64,000 bases of DNA from DASQZK01 sp963771005 (GCA_963771005.1 CAVYRO010000003.1:1-64000); one strand, 5' to 3'. Counted from the stretch's first letter, positions 34,567 through 43,708 are shown. Notes: a model not told the origin generated them from the letters alone. A program made the numbers and translations.

Positions 34567-36105
34567 ATGCTCATAAAGGCATTTGGTAGTTCCGTGCATG
34601 GTATCCATGCGACCACGATCACCGTGGAGGTCAATATCGCACAGGGTGCAAAATTCTTTATTGTGGGACTGGCAGACAATGCGGTCAAAGAATCGCAGCA
34701 GCGTATCGAATCGGCACTGAAAAACAATGGTTTCAAGTGGCCGGGACAGCGGGTGGTCGTAAACCTCGCTCCGGCGGATATACGTAAAGAAGGCTCTGCC
34801 TACGACCTTCCCCTGGCTGTAGGAATTCTGGCAGCTTCAAGCCAGCTTCCCGAAACGAAACTCCGGGAATTCGTGCTCATGGGCGAACTCTCGCTCGACG
34901 GAAACCTGCAAAGGGTGAGAGGCGTACTGCCCATGGCAATTACCGCGCGGCAGGAGAATTTCACCGGGCTGATCCTTCCCTCCGAAAACGCTCCCGAGGC
35001 GGCGGTGGTGGAAGGACTCGATGTGATCGGCGTTGACAATATCATGGAGGTCGTCGGATTCCTGAACGGAAGCCTCGATCTGACTCCCGTAAAGATCGAC
35101 ACCAAGAAAGAGTTTTTTGACCGCGTAAACCGGTTCGACAATGATTTTTCCGAAGTCAGGGGACAGGAAAATGTGAAGCGTGCGCTGGAGATCGCAGCGG
35201 CCGGCGGCCATAACATCCTGATGATCGGACCCCCAGGTGCCGGGAAAACCATGCTGGCCAAGCGACTGCCTTCCATTATTCCCCCGCTGACCCTTGAAGA
35301 GGCGCTGGAGACGACCAAGATCCATTCGGTGGCGGGAAAAACCGGCGGCAACAGCTCCCTCATGACCTGCAGGCCCTTTCGAAATCCGCATCATACGATC
35401 TCCGATGTGGCCCTGGTAGGAGGCGGAAACTATCCGCAGCCCGGCGAAATTTCCCTGGCGCATAACGGCATCCTCTTTCTCGATGAACTGCCCGAATTTA
35501 AAAGAAATGTCCTGGAAGTCATGCGACAGCCCCTCGAAGACCGGATCATTACCATCTCAAGAGCCAAATTTACGGTTGAATACCCGGCGAGTTTTATGCT
35601 GGTGGCAAGTATGAATCCATGCCCCTGCGGTTATTACAATCATCCCGACCGTTTGTGCCAGTGTGGTCCGGGAATCGTGAAAAAGTACCTGAACAGGATC
35701 TCAGGTCCGCTGCTCGACAGGATCGACATCCATATCGAGATCATCCCCGTTCCCTTCAGGGAGCTTGCGGAGATCAGGGAGGCAGAGAAAAGTTCCGTGA
35801 TCCGGGACAGGGTCATCCGGGCCCGTGAGCGGCAGTCGCTGAGATTTGCGGGTTCCCGGGGTATTTATAACAATGCACAGATGAGCAGCCGGATGTTGAG
35901 GAAATACTGCAGGCTCGATGAGCCCGGTGCGAAAATCCTGAAAAATGCCATGGAAAGGCTCGGACTCTCTGCAAGGGCATACGACAGGATCCTGAAGGTG
36001 TCCCGAACCATTGCCGATCTTGACGGGGAGGAGAATATAAGCGCAGCCCATATTTCCGAAGCTGTGAATTACCGGAATCTGGACAGGGAAAATTGGGCGG
36101 GGTAG
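34567..36105 (+). CDS. comM: YifB/ComM family Mg-chelatase-like AAA+ ATPase
   Basis: The 512-residue protein has an N-terminal Lon-like fold (about 1-165) and a Mg-chelatase AAA+ domain. Walker A is GPPGAGKTMLAKRL, Walker B is NGILFLDELPEF, and the arginine-rich sensor region is ISGPLLDRIDIHIEI. Between them is a Cys-containing loop NPCPCGYYNHPDRLCQCGPG, typical of this family. ComM proteins act as branch-migration helicases that aid integration of transformed DNA; YifB homologues are less clear. A 41-bp stretch of this gene (35623-35663), encoding most of the Cys loop, is duplicated at 38033-38073 at the far end of the adjacent repeat array. Confidence 0.92.
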   Translation: MLIKAFGSSVHGIHATTITVEVNIAQGAKFFIVGLADNAVKESQQRIESALKNNGFKWPGQRVVVNLAPADIRKEGSAYDLPLAVGILAASSQLPETKLREFVLMGELSLDGNLQRVRGVLPMAITARQENFTGLILPSENAPEAAVVEGLDVIGVDNIMEVVGFLNGSLDLTPVKIDTKKEFFDRVNRFDNDFSEVRGQENVKRALEIAAAGGHNILMIGPPGAGKTMLAKRLPSIIPPLTLEEALETTKIHSVAGKTGGNSSLMTCRPFRNPHHTISDVALVGGGNYPQPGEISLAHNGILFLDELPEFKRNVLEVMRQPLEDRIITISRAKFTVEYPASFMLVASMNPCPCGYYNHPDRLCQCGPGIVKKYLNRISGPLLDRIDIHIEIIPVPFRELAEIREAEKSSVIRDRVIRARERQSLRFAGSRGIYNNAQMSSRMLRKYCRLDEPGAKILKNAMERLGLSARAYDRILKVSRTIADLDGEENISAAHISEAVNYRNLDRENWAG

Positions 36106-36607
36106 GAATACGGAAGTGATAGTGTATTGTTTTGAATATCAGGTCATCTGAGTAGCGTTTTCAACCTTTTTTAATTTTCTAGCTTCTTTTCGTTTTCAAC
36201 CTTATTTTAATTTTCAACCTTAATAGGAAAATTGTATAAATCTAATCGGACAACCTTATTATCTAACGTACATTAAATTTTACCAAAAAACGATTAACCC
36301 GAAATAAGGTAATAAGGTAGGGGGGACAATTTGTGTCATTTTCTACTAAGGTGTTGGAAGAAAATAAGGTTATTTCAGATATCATCAAATCCGGAGAACC
36401 CCATTATATTGGTGAAAGTTATGGTGGCGGCATTGTATTTTATGTATATGATAATGGAAGGCACAACCTTATTACCTTGAATATCACGTTATTTAATTAG
36501 CAACCTTATTTTAATTTTCAACCTTAATAGGGAAAATTGTATAAATCTAAAGCAACCTTATTTTAATTTTCAACTTAATAGGAAAATTGTATAAATCTAA
36601 TCGTATA

Positions 36608-37084
36608 ACCTTATTACCTTATTTATAAAGCGATGAAAGTAGAATATAATAATTTGTATACCCATTTTGTTTTTACAACGTTTCTGCGTGAGGCATTGAT
36701 TTTGAATAATAATAGAGAACGAATTGAAAAGTATATAACAGGAATTGTAAATAACAACGGATGTCAATTATATGCTATTTATGCAAATCCCGAACATATG
36801 CATTTTCTGGTGTCACGGTCACCAGACATGGACGAAGAGAGATTAGCTGGTATAATAGCAAATAGTTCGGCAAATTTTATTAATAAAAACAAACTCTGTA
36901 AATACATTTTTCAATGGCAAATGTCATGTTCTGCATTTTCAGTTTCAAAAAAAGAAGTTGACCGGGTATGCAAGTATATATTGAACCAGCCCGAACATCA
37001 TAAGAAACAGACATATAAGGATGAGTACGATACGTATATTAAATTTTACCAAAAAAAAATTAACCCGAAATAAGGTAATAAGGT
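36608..37084 (+). mobile_element. IS200/REP-associated tyrosine transposase element with 17-bp inverted ends
   Basis: The transposase frame is enclosed by a perfect 17-bp inverted pair, accttattaccttattt (36608-36624) and aaataaggtaataaggt (37068-37084). Internally deleted relatives of the element occur at about 36251-36323, 37319-37390, 37625-37673 and 37909-37976. They keep a left end, the last 30-45 bp of the gene and the right end. These look like non-autonomous derivatives. Confidence 0.75.
36633..37073 (+). CDS. REP-associated tyrosine (Y1/HUH) transposase
   Basis: The 146-residue protein belongs to the IS200-like transposases. It opens with LYTHFVFTTF, has the HUH metal motif in PEHMHFLV, and KYIFQWQMSCSAFSVSK in the centre. 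The nucleophile Tyr is probably in VCKYILNQPEHHKKQTYKDEY. Such enzymes cut single-stranded DNA at hairpins. The gene appears complete. The stop TAA lies inside the right inverted repeat. It is probably active or recently so, given the near-identical array copies. Confidence 0.88.
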   Translation: MKVEYNNLYTHFVFTTFLREALILNNNRERIEKYITGIVNNNGCQLYAIYANPEHMHFLVSRSPDMDEERLAGIIANSSANFINKNKLCKYIFQWQMSCSAFSVSKKEVDRVCKYILNQPEHHKKQTYKDEYDTYIKFYQKKINPK

Positions 37085-38032
37085 AGGGGGGACAATTTGT
37101 GTCATTTTCTACTAAGGTGTTGGAAGAAAATAAGGTTATTTCAGATATCATCAAATCCGGAGAACCCCATTATATTGGTGAAAGTTATGGTGGCGGCATT
37201 GTATTTTATGTATATGATAATGGAAGGCACAACCTTATTACCTTGAATATCACGTTATTTAATTAGCAACCTTATTTTAATTTTCAACCTTAATAGGAAA
37301 ATTGTATAAATCTAATCGGACAACCTTATTACTTAACGTACATTAAATTTTACCAAAAAACGATTAACCCGAAATAAGATAATAAGGTAGGGGGGACAAT
37401 TTGTGTCATTTTCTACTAAGGTGTTGGAAGAAAATAAGGTTATTTCAGATATCATCAAATCCGGAGAACCCCATTATATTGGTGAAAGTTATGGTGGCGG
37501 CATTGTATTTTATGTATATGATAATGGAAGGCACAACCTTATTACCTTGAATATCACGTTATTTAATTAGCAACCTTATTTTAATTTTCAACCTTAATAG
37601 GAAAATTGTATAAATCTAATCGGACAACCTTATACCAAAAAACGATTAACCGGAAATAAGGTAATAAGGTAGGGGGGACCATTTTTGTCATTTTCTACTA
37701 AGGTGTTGGAAGAAAATAAGGTTATTTCAGATATCATCCAATCCGGAGAACCCCCATTATATTGGTGAAAGTTATGGTGGCGGCAGTGTATTTTATGTAT
37801 ATGATAATGGAAGGCACAACCTTATTACCTTGAATATCACGTTATTTAATTAGCAACCTTATTTTAATTTTCAACCTTAATAGGAAAATTGTATAAATCT
37901 AATCGGACAACCTTATTATCTAACGTACATTAAATTTTACCAAAAAATGATTAACCCGAAATAAGGTAATAAGGTAGGGGGGACAATTTGTGTCATTTTC
38001 TACTAAGGTGTTGGAAGAAAATAAGGTTATTT

Positions 38033-38073
38033 CCCTGCGGTTATTACAATCATCCCGACCGTTCGTGCCAGTG
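38033..38073. repeat. Duplicated fragment of yifB at array end
   Basis: These 41 bp match 35623-35663 inside yifB with one mismatch (t to c), in the same orientation. Left of it is the truncated last array unit; right of it the sequence departs from yifB. The next gene's stop is at 38095. Confidence 0.92.
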
Positions 38074-38094
38074 AGCCCGGCATGTGCTAAGGGA

Positions 38095-39639
38095 TCACCA
38101 CGGCAGCTGTTTGCCCATTTTATTGAGGATCTCAGTAAGGGAGGCTTCCGGCTCGATGGTATTGTAATTTCCCCAGAATTCCGGATCTGCAGTAAATTTC
38201 TGGTCGGAGAGGATCATTCCGGTATTGATGATCTCATTGCTGCGCAATTGTCTCCTGGAAGCGGATTCGACATCCGTCACGGCCATTTCGATCTTAAGCG
38301 AGTATAGTGAACCGATCCACTTTTTACGTTTGCGCATTTTGAAACGAACTTCACCCCGTACCTGGCTGAGGTGGTATTTTCCGTCGCTTTTCCGGTATTC
38401 GGTATGGTATTCGGCAGAAAGGGGCCGGATCTTCATTCGCGGACTTTTCCGAATTACAAAAGTATTGGTTTCCTGCCCGATATACCTGGGATCGATTTTA
38501 AAATCGGCCGCAAGTATGGCCAGGTTTTCCATGTCAATATAAATTTCCCCGGTATAAAGAGCGTCCTTCACCTGGGGTTTCTGCCTGAAACCGATCACAT
38601 ATACCAGTGTATTTTTATAGCTAACGATATCGGAGAGGTCGAAATCGTAGAGATGGCGGCTGTCGGGTGCAAGGAAATAGGGAAGGCTTTTGACGATATC
38701 CAGTTGCAGGGAACTCCTGATACCCGATTTAATTTTCATAAGTACGGTGTCCTCATCATCGATGTTCTGGAATTTTCTTCCTTTAACGATTTTCACCCTG
38801 TCGTCGGAGGATGTCGATGAATACGGTTGCTTGAGTATATCCAGTGCGGCCTCGGAAAAAAGAAGGAATTTTTTATTTCGCTGGACATTCTCCCGGTAGT
38901 AAGCGCTCATCAGGGAGAAATCACCGGTGTAGTTCTCGGGGATCCGCCGTATGGCTTCATAAAGAATGGCTGCAGGGTCCTGGTAACGGATGATGACCTC
39001 CTGGAGGGAGACCATATCCTTGTTCATGGATATCCGTACTTCGCCGGTTGCCGGAAGTGATAGAGGTCTGTATTGGTTCCTGTAACCAATAAAGGAGACC
39101 ACCAGTACGGGGTTTTCAATGTTGGCCGGGATGTTAAGTATGAATTCCCCCGTTTCATTGCTGATGGTCCCCATATTTGTTTCAAATAAGGCAATGGTTG
39201 CATAGGGAAGTGATTTTCCCGACCTGGCGTCGGTGATCTCTCCCCTGATCCTCCTGAATGATACCGTATCAATACCGGGCAGGCCGGTCAGCAGCCTGTT
39301 CTTGCGGTAAATAACAATATTTTTGTCAATGAGCGTATATTCGAGTGATGTGTCCCTGAAAACCGAATCGAGTACAGTTTCAAGTGGAAGATCCCTGACG
39401 GTGAGGGTTACACGGCTTTTGGCAGGCAAAAGGCCTGCATTGTAGGTAAAGTAGTATCCTGCCTGCAATGAAATATTTTCCATTACGTCTTCTGCCGGTT
39501 TATTTGAGACGTCGATTGAGATCCGGATGTCCGGAAGTTGCGCATGAAGGTACCCTGCCGCAAGTAGCAGAGTTACAAAAAAAATCTTCCGCACCGGAGA
39601 TGCCGGCCGGAATTCAGATCTGAAATTCAGATTCTTCAT
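38095..39639 (-). CDS. STN-domain carboxypeptidase-regulatory-like surface protein without TonB barrel
   Basis: The 514-residue protein has a signal peptide (IFFVTLLLAAGYLHAQ). The STN (secretin/TonB short N-terminal) domain follows (about 35-115, with ISIDVSNKPAEDVMENISLQ and VTLTVRDLPLETVLDSVF). A carboxypeptidase-regulatory-like domain follows (about 130-215, GEITDARSGKSLPYATIALF). The long C-terminal part (about 225-510) is related to the protein at 41455-42738 (AYYRENVQRNKKFLLFSEA, VRGEVRFKMRKRKKW, WGNYNTIEPE). There is no beta-barrel. An STN domain normally contacts an anti-sigma FecR, whose gene lies 66 bp upstream. A signalling or surface role without import is plausible. Confidence 0.86.
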   Translation of the reverse strand: MKNLNFRSEFRPASPVRKIFFVTLLLAAGYLHAQLPDIRISIDVSNKPAEDVMENISLQAGYYFTYNAGLLPAKSRVTLTVRDLPLETVLDSVFRDTSLEYTLIDKNIVIYRKNRLLTGLPGIDTVSFRRIRGEITDARSGKSLPYATIALFETNMGTISNETGEFILNIPANIENPVLVVSFIGYRNQYRPLSLPATGEVRISMNKDMVSLQEVIIRYQDPAAILYEAIRRIPENYTGDFSLMSAYYRENVQRNKKFLLFSEAALDILKQPYSSTSSDDRVKIVKGRKFQNIDDEDTVLMKIKSGIRSSLQLDIVKSLPYFLAPDSRHLYDFDLSDIVSYKNTLVYVIGFRQKPQVKDALYTGEIYIDMENLAILAADFKIDPRYIGQETNTFVIRKSPRMKIRPLSAEYHTEYRKSDGKYHLSQVRGEVRFKMRKRKKWIGSLYSLKIEMAVTDVESASRRQLRSNEIINTGMILSDQKFTADPEFWGNYNTIEPEASLTEILNKMGKQLPW

Positions 39640-39705
39640 GCAGGTTATTTGTTTATCCCGGGTCCGGTACCTGTGCAGCCTGGCCCTATCTTAAAAGATC
39701 CTTAT

Positions 39706-40704
39706 TCATTCTTTCGTCAGCGTATACACATTTTCTGTTTTTTCGTATGAGAAGTTAAAAGCCGTGCAAATGGTCCGGAGGATCGCTTCAAAAGACTGAT
39801 CCTTGTATGTGGAAGTCAGCTTCAGGCCGCTCACCCCGACCTTACCTGTATCCACTCTTACGTGATAGGCCGTTTCGAGGGTGTTGAGGATGTGCGGGAG
39901 GTCCTCATTTACGAACCGGAATTCTTTGGTTTTCCAGGAAAGGTAGTTTACGTCATGCAATTCTTCAAGGGTTGCCGAATTCCCGTCAGACCTGCCGAAC
40001 TGCCCTCCGGAGAGTGTGATGCCATCGCTTCCGGGTTTCCCGCTGACTTTCACCCTTCCTGTTTCCACCAGGATTTCCACTGTCCCGTCATTTTCGTACT
40101 CCTTTACATTGAACGAAGTACCGACAACGGTTATTACGGTTTTTGCTGCATTAATCGTAAAAGGATGGGCCGGGTCGTGCGTGACGTTAAAATAGGCTTC
40201 CCCTTCCAGCTTAAGGGTACGTTCGTTTGTGAAACGGTCTGGCAGGCTGATCTCTGATCCCTCGTTCAGAAAAACCCGGCTGCCGTCGGGAAGAAGATAA
40301 CCGGATACACTGTGATTTGCATCCCACGCGATAGTATGATAATGTATTTCAGAACGGCCGGAGAGCAGGCGTGAAATACCGAAGCCTGCCAGCGCGAGGA
40401 CAATGGCTGCAGCGGTAACCCTGAGAAGATACCAGGAGGCGGTGTGGCCGTGGGGATTTTCACTATTGAGCAAACCATCGTGCGAGAGCCTTTCCTTCAT
40501 TTGGTTCCAGGCAGGGCCTGTCCGGCTGTATTTATCTGAGGGTCCCGAATCAAAACGGTCCCAGGTTTCCTTCATTTGTAGGAATTCTTCCTGCATAAAG
40601 CTGTCATTCTTAAGTTGTTCCAAAAACAATTTTTTCTCTTTTTCATTCATCTCATCCGCAAGAAAACGAGCTGAAGTGCCGGCTATGTCCATATTTTTTT
40701 TCAT
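39706..40704 (-). CDS. FecR family anti-sigma factor
   Basis: The 332-residue protein spans the inner membrane once (about 94-113, LLRVTAAAIVLALAGFGISR). The N-terminal cytoplasmic part (about 1-90) contains a helical sigma-binding region. The periplasmic FecR domain follows (about 130-235, LPDGSRVFLNEGSEISLPDR and TVVGTSFNVKEY). The C-terminal DUF4974-like part has FRFVNEDLPHILNTLETAYH. It would hold the adjacent sigma factor inactive until a surface receptor signals. It starts 10 bp after the sigma stop and is followed by an STN protein. Confidence 0.93.
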   Translation of the reverse strand: MKKNMDIAGTSARFLADEMNEKEKKLFLEQLKNDSFMQEEFLQMKETWDRFDSGPSDKYSRTGPAWNQMKERLSHDGLLNSENPHGHTASWYLLRVTAAAIVLALAGFGISRLLSGRSEIHYHTIAWDANHSVSGYLLPDGSRVFLNEGSEISLPDRFTNERTLKLEGEAYFNVTHDPAHPFTINAAKTVITVVGTSFNVKEYENDGTVEILVETGRVKVSGKPGSDGITLSGGQFGRSDGNSATLEELHDVNYLSWKTKEFRFVNEDLPHILNTLETAYHVRVDTGKVGVSGLKLTSTYKDQSFEAILRTICTAFNFSYEKTENVYTLTKE

Positions 40705-40714
40705 TTCCGGGTCA

Positions 40715-41260
40715 TTAAAATGAACTTAATTCATTCAGTGAAGTACGAAGGGCTTTCAAAGCTTTGCCCATATTTGCCTCGACAGTCTTGATGGATATGG
40801 AGAGTTTTTCTGCTATATCCTTATATTTAAATCCTTCCATCCTGTTCATGGTGAATATTTGCCGGGTTCTCCCGGGCAGCCTGTCGAGAGCTTTTGACAT
40901 GCGGGAATTGATTTCCTTTTCTTCCATCTCTTCGTCGGGGCCGGCGTAACCGCTAACCTGCTGAACCGCCCACTTTTCATCCAGCCGTGTCTCATGCTTT
41001 ATCTTCCTGAGGTTCATCATGCATTGGTTGAATACTGCTTTATATAGGTAGCTTTTAAGGCTTACGGTTATATTGAGTTCTGCATGGATTTTCCAGACAT
41101 TATAAAAGACATCCTGTACAATTTCCTCCGGCAATCCTTCCTCCTTCACCAGTGATTCGGCATAGTTGCATAAACCGGGGTAGTACCGGTGGAAGATATT
41201 CTCGAAGATCTTTATATCTCCGCGTTTAAGTCCTGCAAGTATGAACCGTTCTTCTGTCAT
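40715..41260 (-). CDS. RNA polymerase ECF sigma factor
   Basis: The 181-residue protein has sigma region 2 (FENIFHRYYPGLCNYAESLV then EIVQDVFYNVWK) and region 4 (LPGRTRQIFTMNRMEGFKYK then ISIKTVEANMGKALKALR). Size and layout match the Bacteroidales ECF family that pairs with FecR. The ATG at 41260 follows a 194-bp gap. That gap has a TACATTTA box at about 45 bp and the palindrome agaccggtct, but nothing firm enough to call. It likely transcribes the flanking surface-protein genes or its own operon (inference). Confidence 0.94.
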   Translation of the reverse strand: MTEERFILAGLKRGDIKIFENIFHRYYPGLCNYAESLVKEEGLPEEIVQDVFYNVWKIHAELNITVSLKSYLYKAVFNQCMMNLRKIKHETRLDEKWAVQQVSGYAGPDEEMEEKEINSRMSKALDRLPGRTRQIFTMNRMEGFKYKDIAEKLSISIKTVEANMGKALKALRTSLNELSSF

Positions 41261-41454
41261 AAATTTTCTTCAGTGTTTCAGACCGGTCTAAAACCGTAAA
41301 TGTATAAAAAAGCTGAAAAGATTCACTTGATGTCTGCCGGAATAAGGGGCAATGGACACAGGGTGAGACACTTTACGATTGATTCATCCTGCCTGTTACT
41401 CAGTGACCTGTGTCCTTTGCCTTTTCTGTTGATCATTCTCACTTTAAGAGCCGG

Positions 41455-42738
41455 TCAGTTTTTCAGCTTACGGTTTAACTTCCGTATGGCCGATTCGATG
41501 GACTGATCGGGTTCGATCACATTGTAATCGCCCCAGAAGTCAGGATCGAAGTAAGTAAAGACCAATTCATCGAGAATATCATTTCTTTTGAACCTTTCTT
41601 TCGGGTTGATCTTTTCCGGATTAACCGTTTTCCTGTCCGTGACTGCTATCTCCGACATAGTGGTGTAATTGGAGTTGAACAATTTTTTATCCCAGTTCAC
41701 CTTGAACCTCACCTCAGCCCTGGCATAGCTGAAATACCATTTTCCATCCTGCATCGTATATTTCGTCCGGTAGATGGCTTTTTCCGGAGTGATCCTCATT
41801 CCGGTTGGCTTTTTCTGGATGAAGATGCGTTCGGCCTCTTCCTCGTTTTGCATGTTAAGGGCAAATTCGGCCTCGGTGATGGCCAGAGTTTCAATTTCGA
41901 CATATAGTTTGCCATTATAGTAAGGGGCATCGATACCGGGTTTTTGATTAAATGCGATCACATAGTGTAATTTATCATTGATGGATACTACATCACTTAT
42001 GTCAAAATTGTATATTTTATTATACTCATCTGTGAGCAGGACGTAGGGATTTTTTACAATATCGAGGAGAAGTGTAATTGTGGGGCCACCCTGAAGCTTG
42101 AACAGGATTGTATCCATTTTTTCCACATCACCGCTTTTCCTTCCCTTGTCGATCTTTACCTGGTCAAAATCAAATTGACTGTCATAGCTGGATTTATAGA
42201 CATCAACAACAGCTTCGGAAATGGCAACATAGTTATGCCTGTTCTTAATAGTTTCCCGGTAAAAGGCTTTCATCATTACGGGATTGGTGCTGTAGTTTTT
42301 ATCCACCCGGTTCAGGATCTGCCGGATGAGATCGGGGGCATTCTGTGGTCTTATCGTGACAGCCTGGAGATGTACGGTGGAAGGACTTAGCTCGATAGTC
42401 AGCATTCTGTCCATCGTAAAATCCTTAAGGGGTATGTATTTATTCCCATAACCGATGTAGGAAATTTTCAGGGAGGATGCATCGGTATCCCTCCCGACTT
42501 TAATAAGGAACTCCCCGTCAATATTTGTGATGGTTGCGATGTTCGTACCTTCGACTTCAACGGTCGCAAAGGGTAATATGTCATTCGTACTCCCATCGGT
42601 TACCTTTCCGTGATAAGCGGTATAAATGAGTGAATCTACCGAATGAAAAGACGGGGCGGCTGTAACATTGATCTGTGATGCAGCAAAAAAAGTTGTTGCC
42701 AGGATCAGGCTCAGGATTATTGATTTTAGTGTTTTCAT
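41455..42738 (-). CDS. Carboxypeptidase-like regulatory domain protein
   Basis: The 427-residue protein has a signal peptide (about 1-28). A carboxypeptidase-regulatory-like beta-sandwich follows (about 42-125, AYHGKVTDGSTNDILPFATV and DGEFLIKVG). The long C-terminal domain shares motifs with the protein at 38095-39639 (AFYRETIKNRHNYVAISEA, ARAEVRFKVNWDKKLF, FWGDYNVIEPD). It lacks an STN domain and a barrel. Both paralogues flank the sigma/FecR pair. It is an exported envelope protein of unknown role. Confidence 0.85.
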   Translation of the reverse strand: MKTLKSIILSLILATTFFAASQINVTAAPSFHSVDSLIYTAYHGKVTDGSTNDILPFATVEVEGTNIATITNIDGEFLIKVGRDTDASSLKISYIGYGNKYIPLKDFTMDRMLTIELSPSTVHLQAVTIRPQNAPDLIRQILNRVDKNYSTNPVMMKAFYRETIKNRHNYVAISEAVVDVYKSSYDSQFDFDQVKIDKGRKSGDVEKMDTILFKLQGGPTITLLLDIVKNPYVLLTDEYNKIYNFDISDVVSINDKLHYVIAFNQKPGIDAPYYNGKLYVEIETLAITEAEFALNMQNEEEAERIFIQKKPTGMRITPEKAIYRTKYTMQDGKWYFSYARAEVRFKVNWDKKLFNSNYTTMSEIAVTDRKTVNPEKINPKERFKRNDILDELVFTYFDPDFWGDYNVIEPDQSIESAIRKLNRKLKN

Positions 42739-42965
42739 AAATTTTTTTATTTATGTTCTGAACGATATTCCGGGATCCGTGAAGTAATATTTAGTCTGGG
42801 GGCCGGCAGGTATTTAAGCAATTGCTTATCTCAAATTCCAGGCCCTTTAATAATAAGATGCATCAATTCCGGATTTACCCTATCCGGATAGTAAAAAAAA
42901 TGGGGATATAATACAGAATGTATCTATGGACGGGGGGGTATAAAAACCATTAAATAGTGTTTGCC

Positions 42966-43187
42966 AGAAAACTCGATGACCCTTCGGCTCCGCTCAGGGA
43001 CCAGTGACTTCATTCAAGAGGGTGAACTTTTCGGATGGTGGTAAGGCAGGCAAAAGGCCTCTATGTATAAATTTAAAATTCAGTGACTTTCGCAAGAAGG
43101 GCCTTTTGCCTGCCTTACCACCATCCGAAAAGTTCTTCGTTCATCGAATTGTCCGGTCCCTGGAGCCGAAGGGTCATCGAGTTTTCT
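42966..43187. repeat. 222-bp fold-back element (two nested inverted repeats)
   Basis: The inner arms 43024-43059 and 43100-43135 are perfect 36-bp complements with a 40-base loop. The outer arms, about 42966-43002 and 43155-43187, are largely complementary (agaaaactcgatgaccc with gggtcatcgagttttct). They differ by a short insertion (gctca) in the left arm. The whole could form one long hairpin. The gap 42739-43429 otherwise holds no gene and no clear promoter. A MITE, a large REP-type sequence or a structured RNA are possible. Confidence 0.88.
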
Positions 43188-43371
43188 TTCTAATACTAAA
43201 GAGCACCTGCCGGGGGAAAAATTCAAAAAAGCAGGCTCCGGAAATATTCTAAATTTTTTATAAAAGGAATTTGTAAGGTGCATTTCAAATCCGGAATATT
43301 GTATCGAAAAAAGGATCCCGGGTTAGCATTGCTTTCATACAAAATCGGGATTCAAGATGAATACAGGGAAA

Positions 43372-43397
43372 TAAAAAAAGCCGGAAAAATTCCGGCT
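43372..43397 (-). terminator. Rho-independent terminator of the 43430-43708 gene
   Basis: A perfect 8-bp stem, agccggaa with ttccggct, and a 3-base loop are followed on the minus strand by a run of seven T. It lies about 33 bp after the stop of the small gene. Confidence 0.85.
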
Positions 43398-43429
43398 TAT
43401 CCATAATTTTCTGGAGGATCAGGGAGAAC

Positions 43430-43708
43430 TTACTTTTTCAGTTCTTCGATCTTTTTCTGAAAATCTTCGATTCTGCCCTGGTAGTCAGTGATAAGTTGTT
43501 CTTTCCTTTTCTGCTGTTCTTTTTCAATTATACCCTGGATTTTGAAAAAATCAAGGTCTTCATTTTTCAACAGATAATTCAGAAGGATTTGTTTTTGGTC
43601 AGTGCTCAAATTGTTAAAAAAAGTTTTGAATTTGATGCTTCTGGCCTTGTCTTCGATGATTGTTTCTCTGAATGCAGCAGCTAATTTAGCGGGGGTTAAT
43701 TCTTTCAT
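43430..43708 (-). CDS. Small coiled-coil protein, unknown function
   Basis: The 92-residue protein is almost entirely helical. It starts MKELTPAKLAAAFRETIIED and ends in a coiled coil (about 60-92, GIIEKEQQKRKEQLITDYQG). There is no signal or membrane segment. I recognise no family. Support for coding is the full-length start, strong codon periodicity and the strong terminator directly after it. TATATTTA about 45 bp upstream may be its -7 box. It is divergent from hppA. Confidence 0.65.
   Translation of the reverse strand: MKELTPAKLAAAFRETIIEDKARSIKFKTFFNNLSTDQKQILLNYLLKNEDLDFFKIQGIIEKEQQKRKEQLITDYQGRIEDFQKKIEELKK

Larger units (their letters stand above)
36106..38073. repeat. About 2 kb array of 285-305-bp repeats derived from an IS200-like element and a DUF1566-like gene fragment
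   Basis: The array is very AT-rich, unlike its flanks. The unit contains a shortened 3' end of the transposase gene, the aaataaggtaataaggt terminal repeat, then a 55-codon fragment (GTG at 36333, 37099 and 37403; stops at 36500, 37266 and 37570). The fragment's product includes YIGESYGGGIVFYVYDNGRH, which resembles a DUF1566/Lcl-type motif. A tail of caacctta and ttcaacctt words follows. Full units lie around 36250-36550, 37085-37319 and 37320-37624. The unit at 37625-37908 has a changed start and an extra C that breaks its frame. The last (37909-38032) is cut off and joined to a copy of yifB sequence. One intact transposase lies between units one and two. Confidence 0.85.

Noticed and set aside
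36106..38073. CRISPR array
   Set aside because: Units are about 300 bp, carry a gene fragment and transposon ends, and lack short unique spacers or cas genes.
37990..38307. 105-codon frame crossing the end of the array
   Set aside because: It is a chimera of the array fragment, the copied yifB piece in another frame and the antisense of the STN gene.
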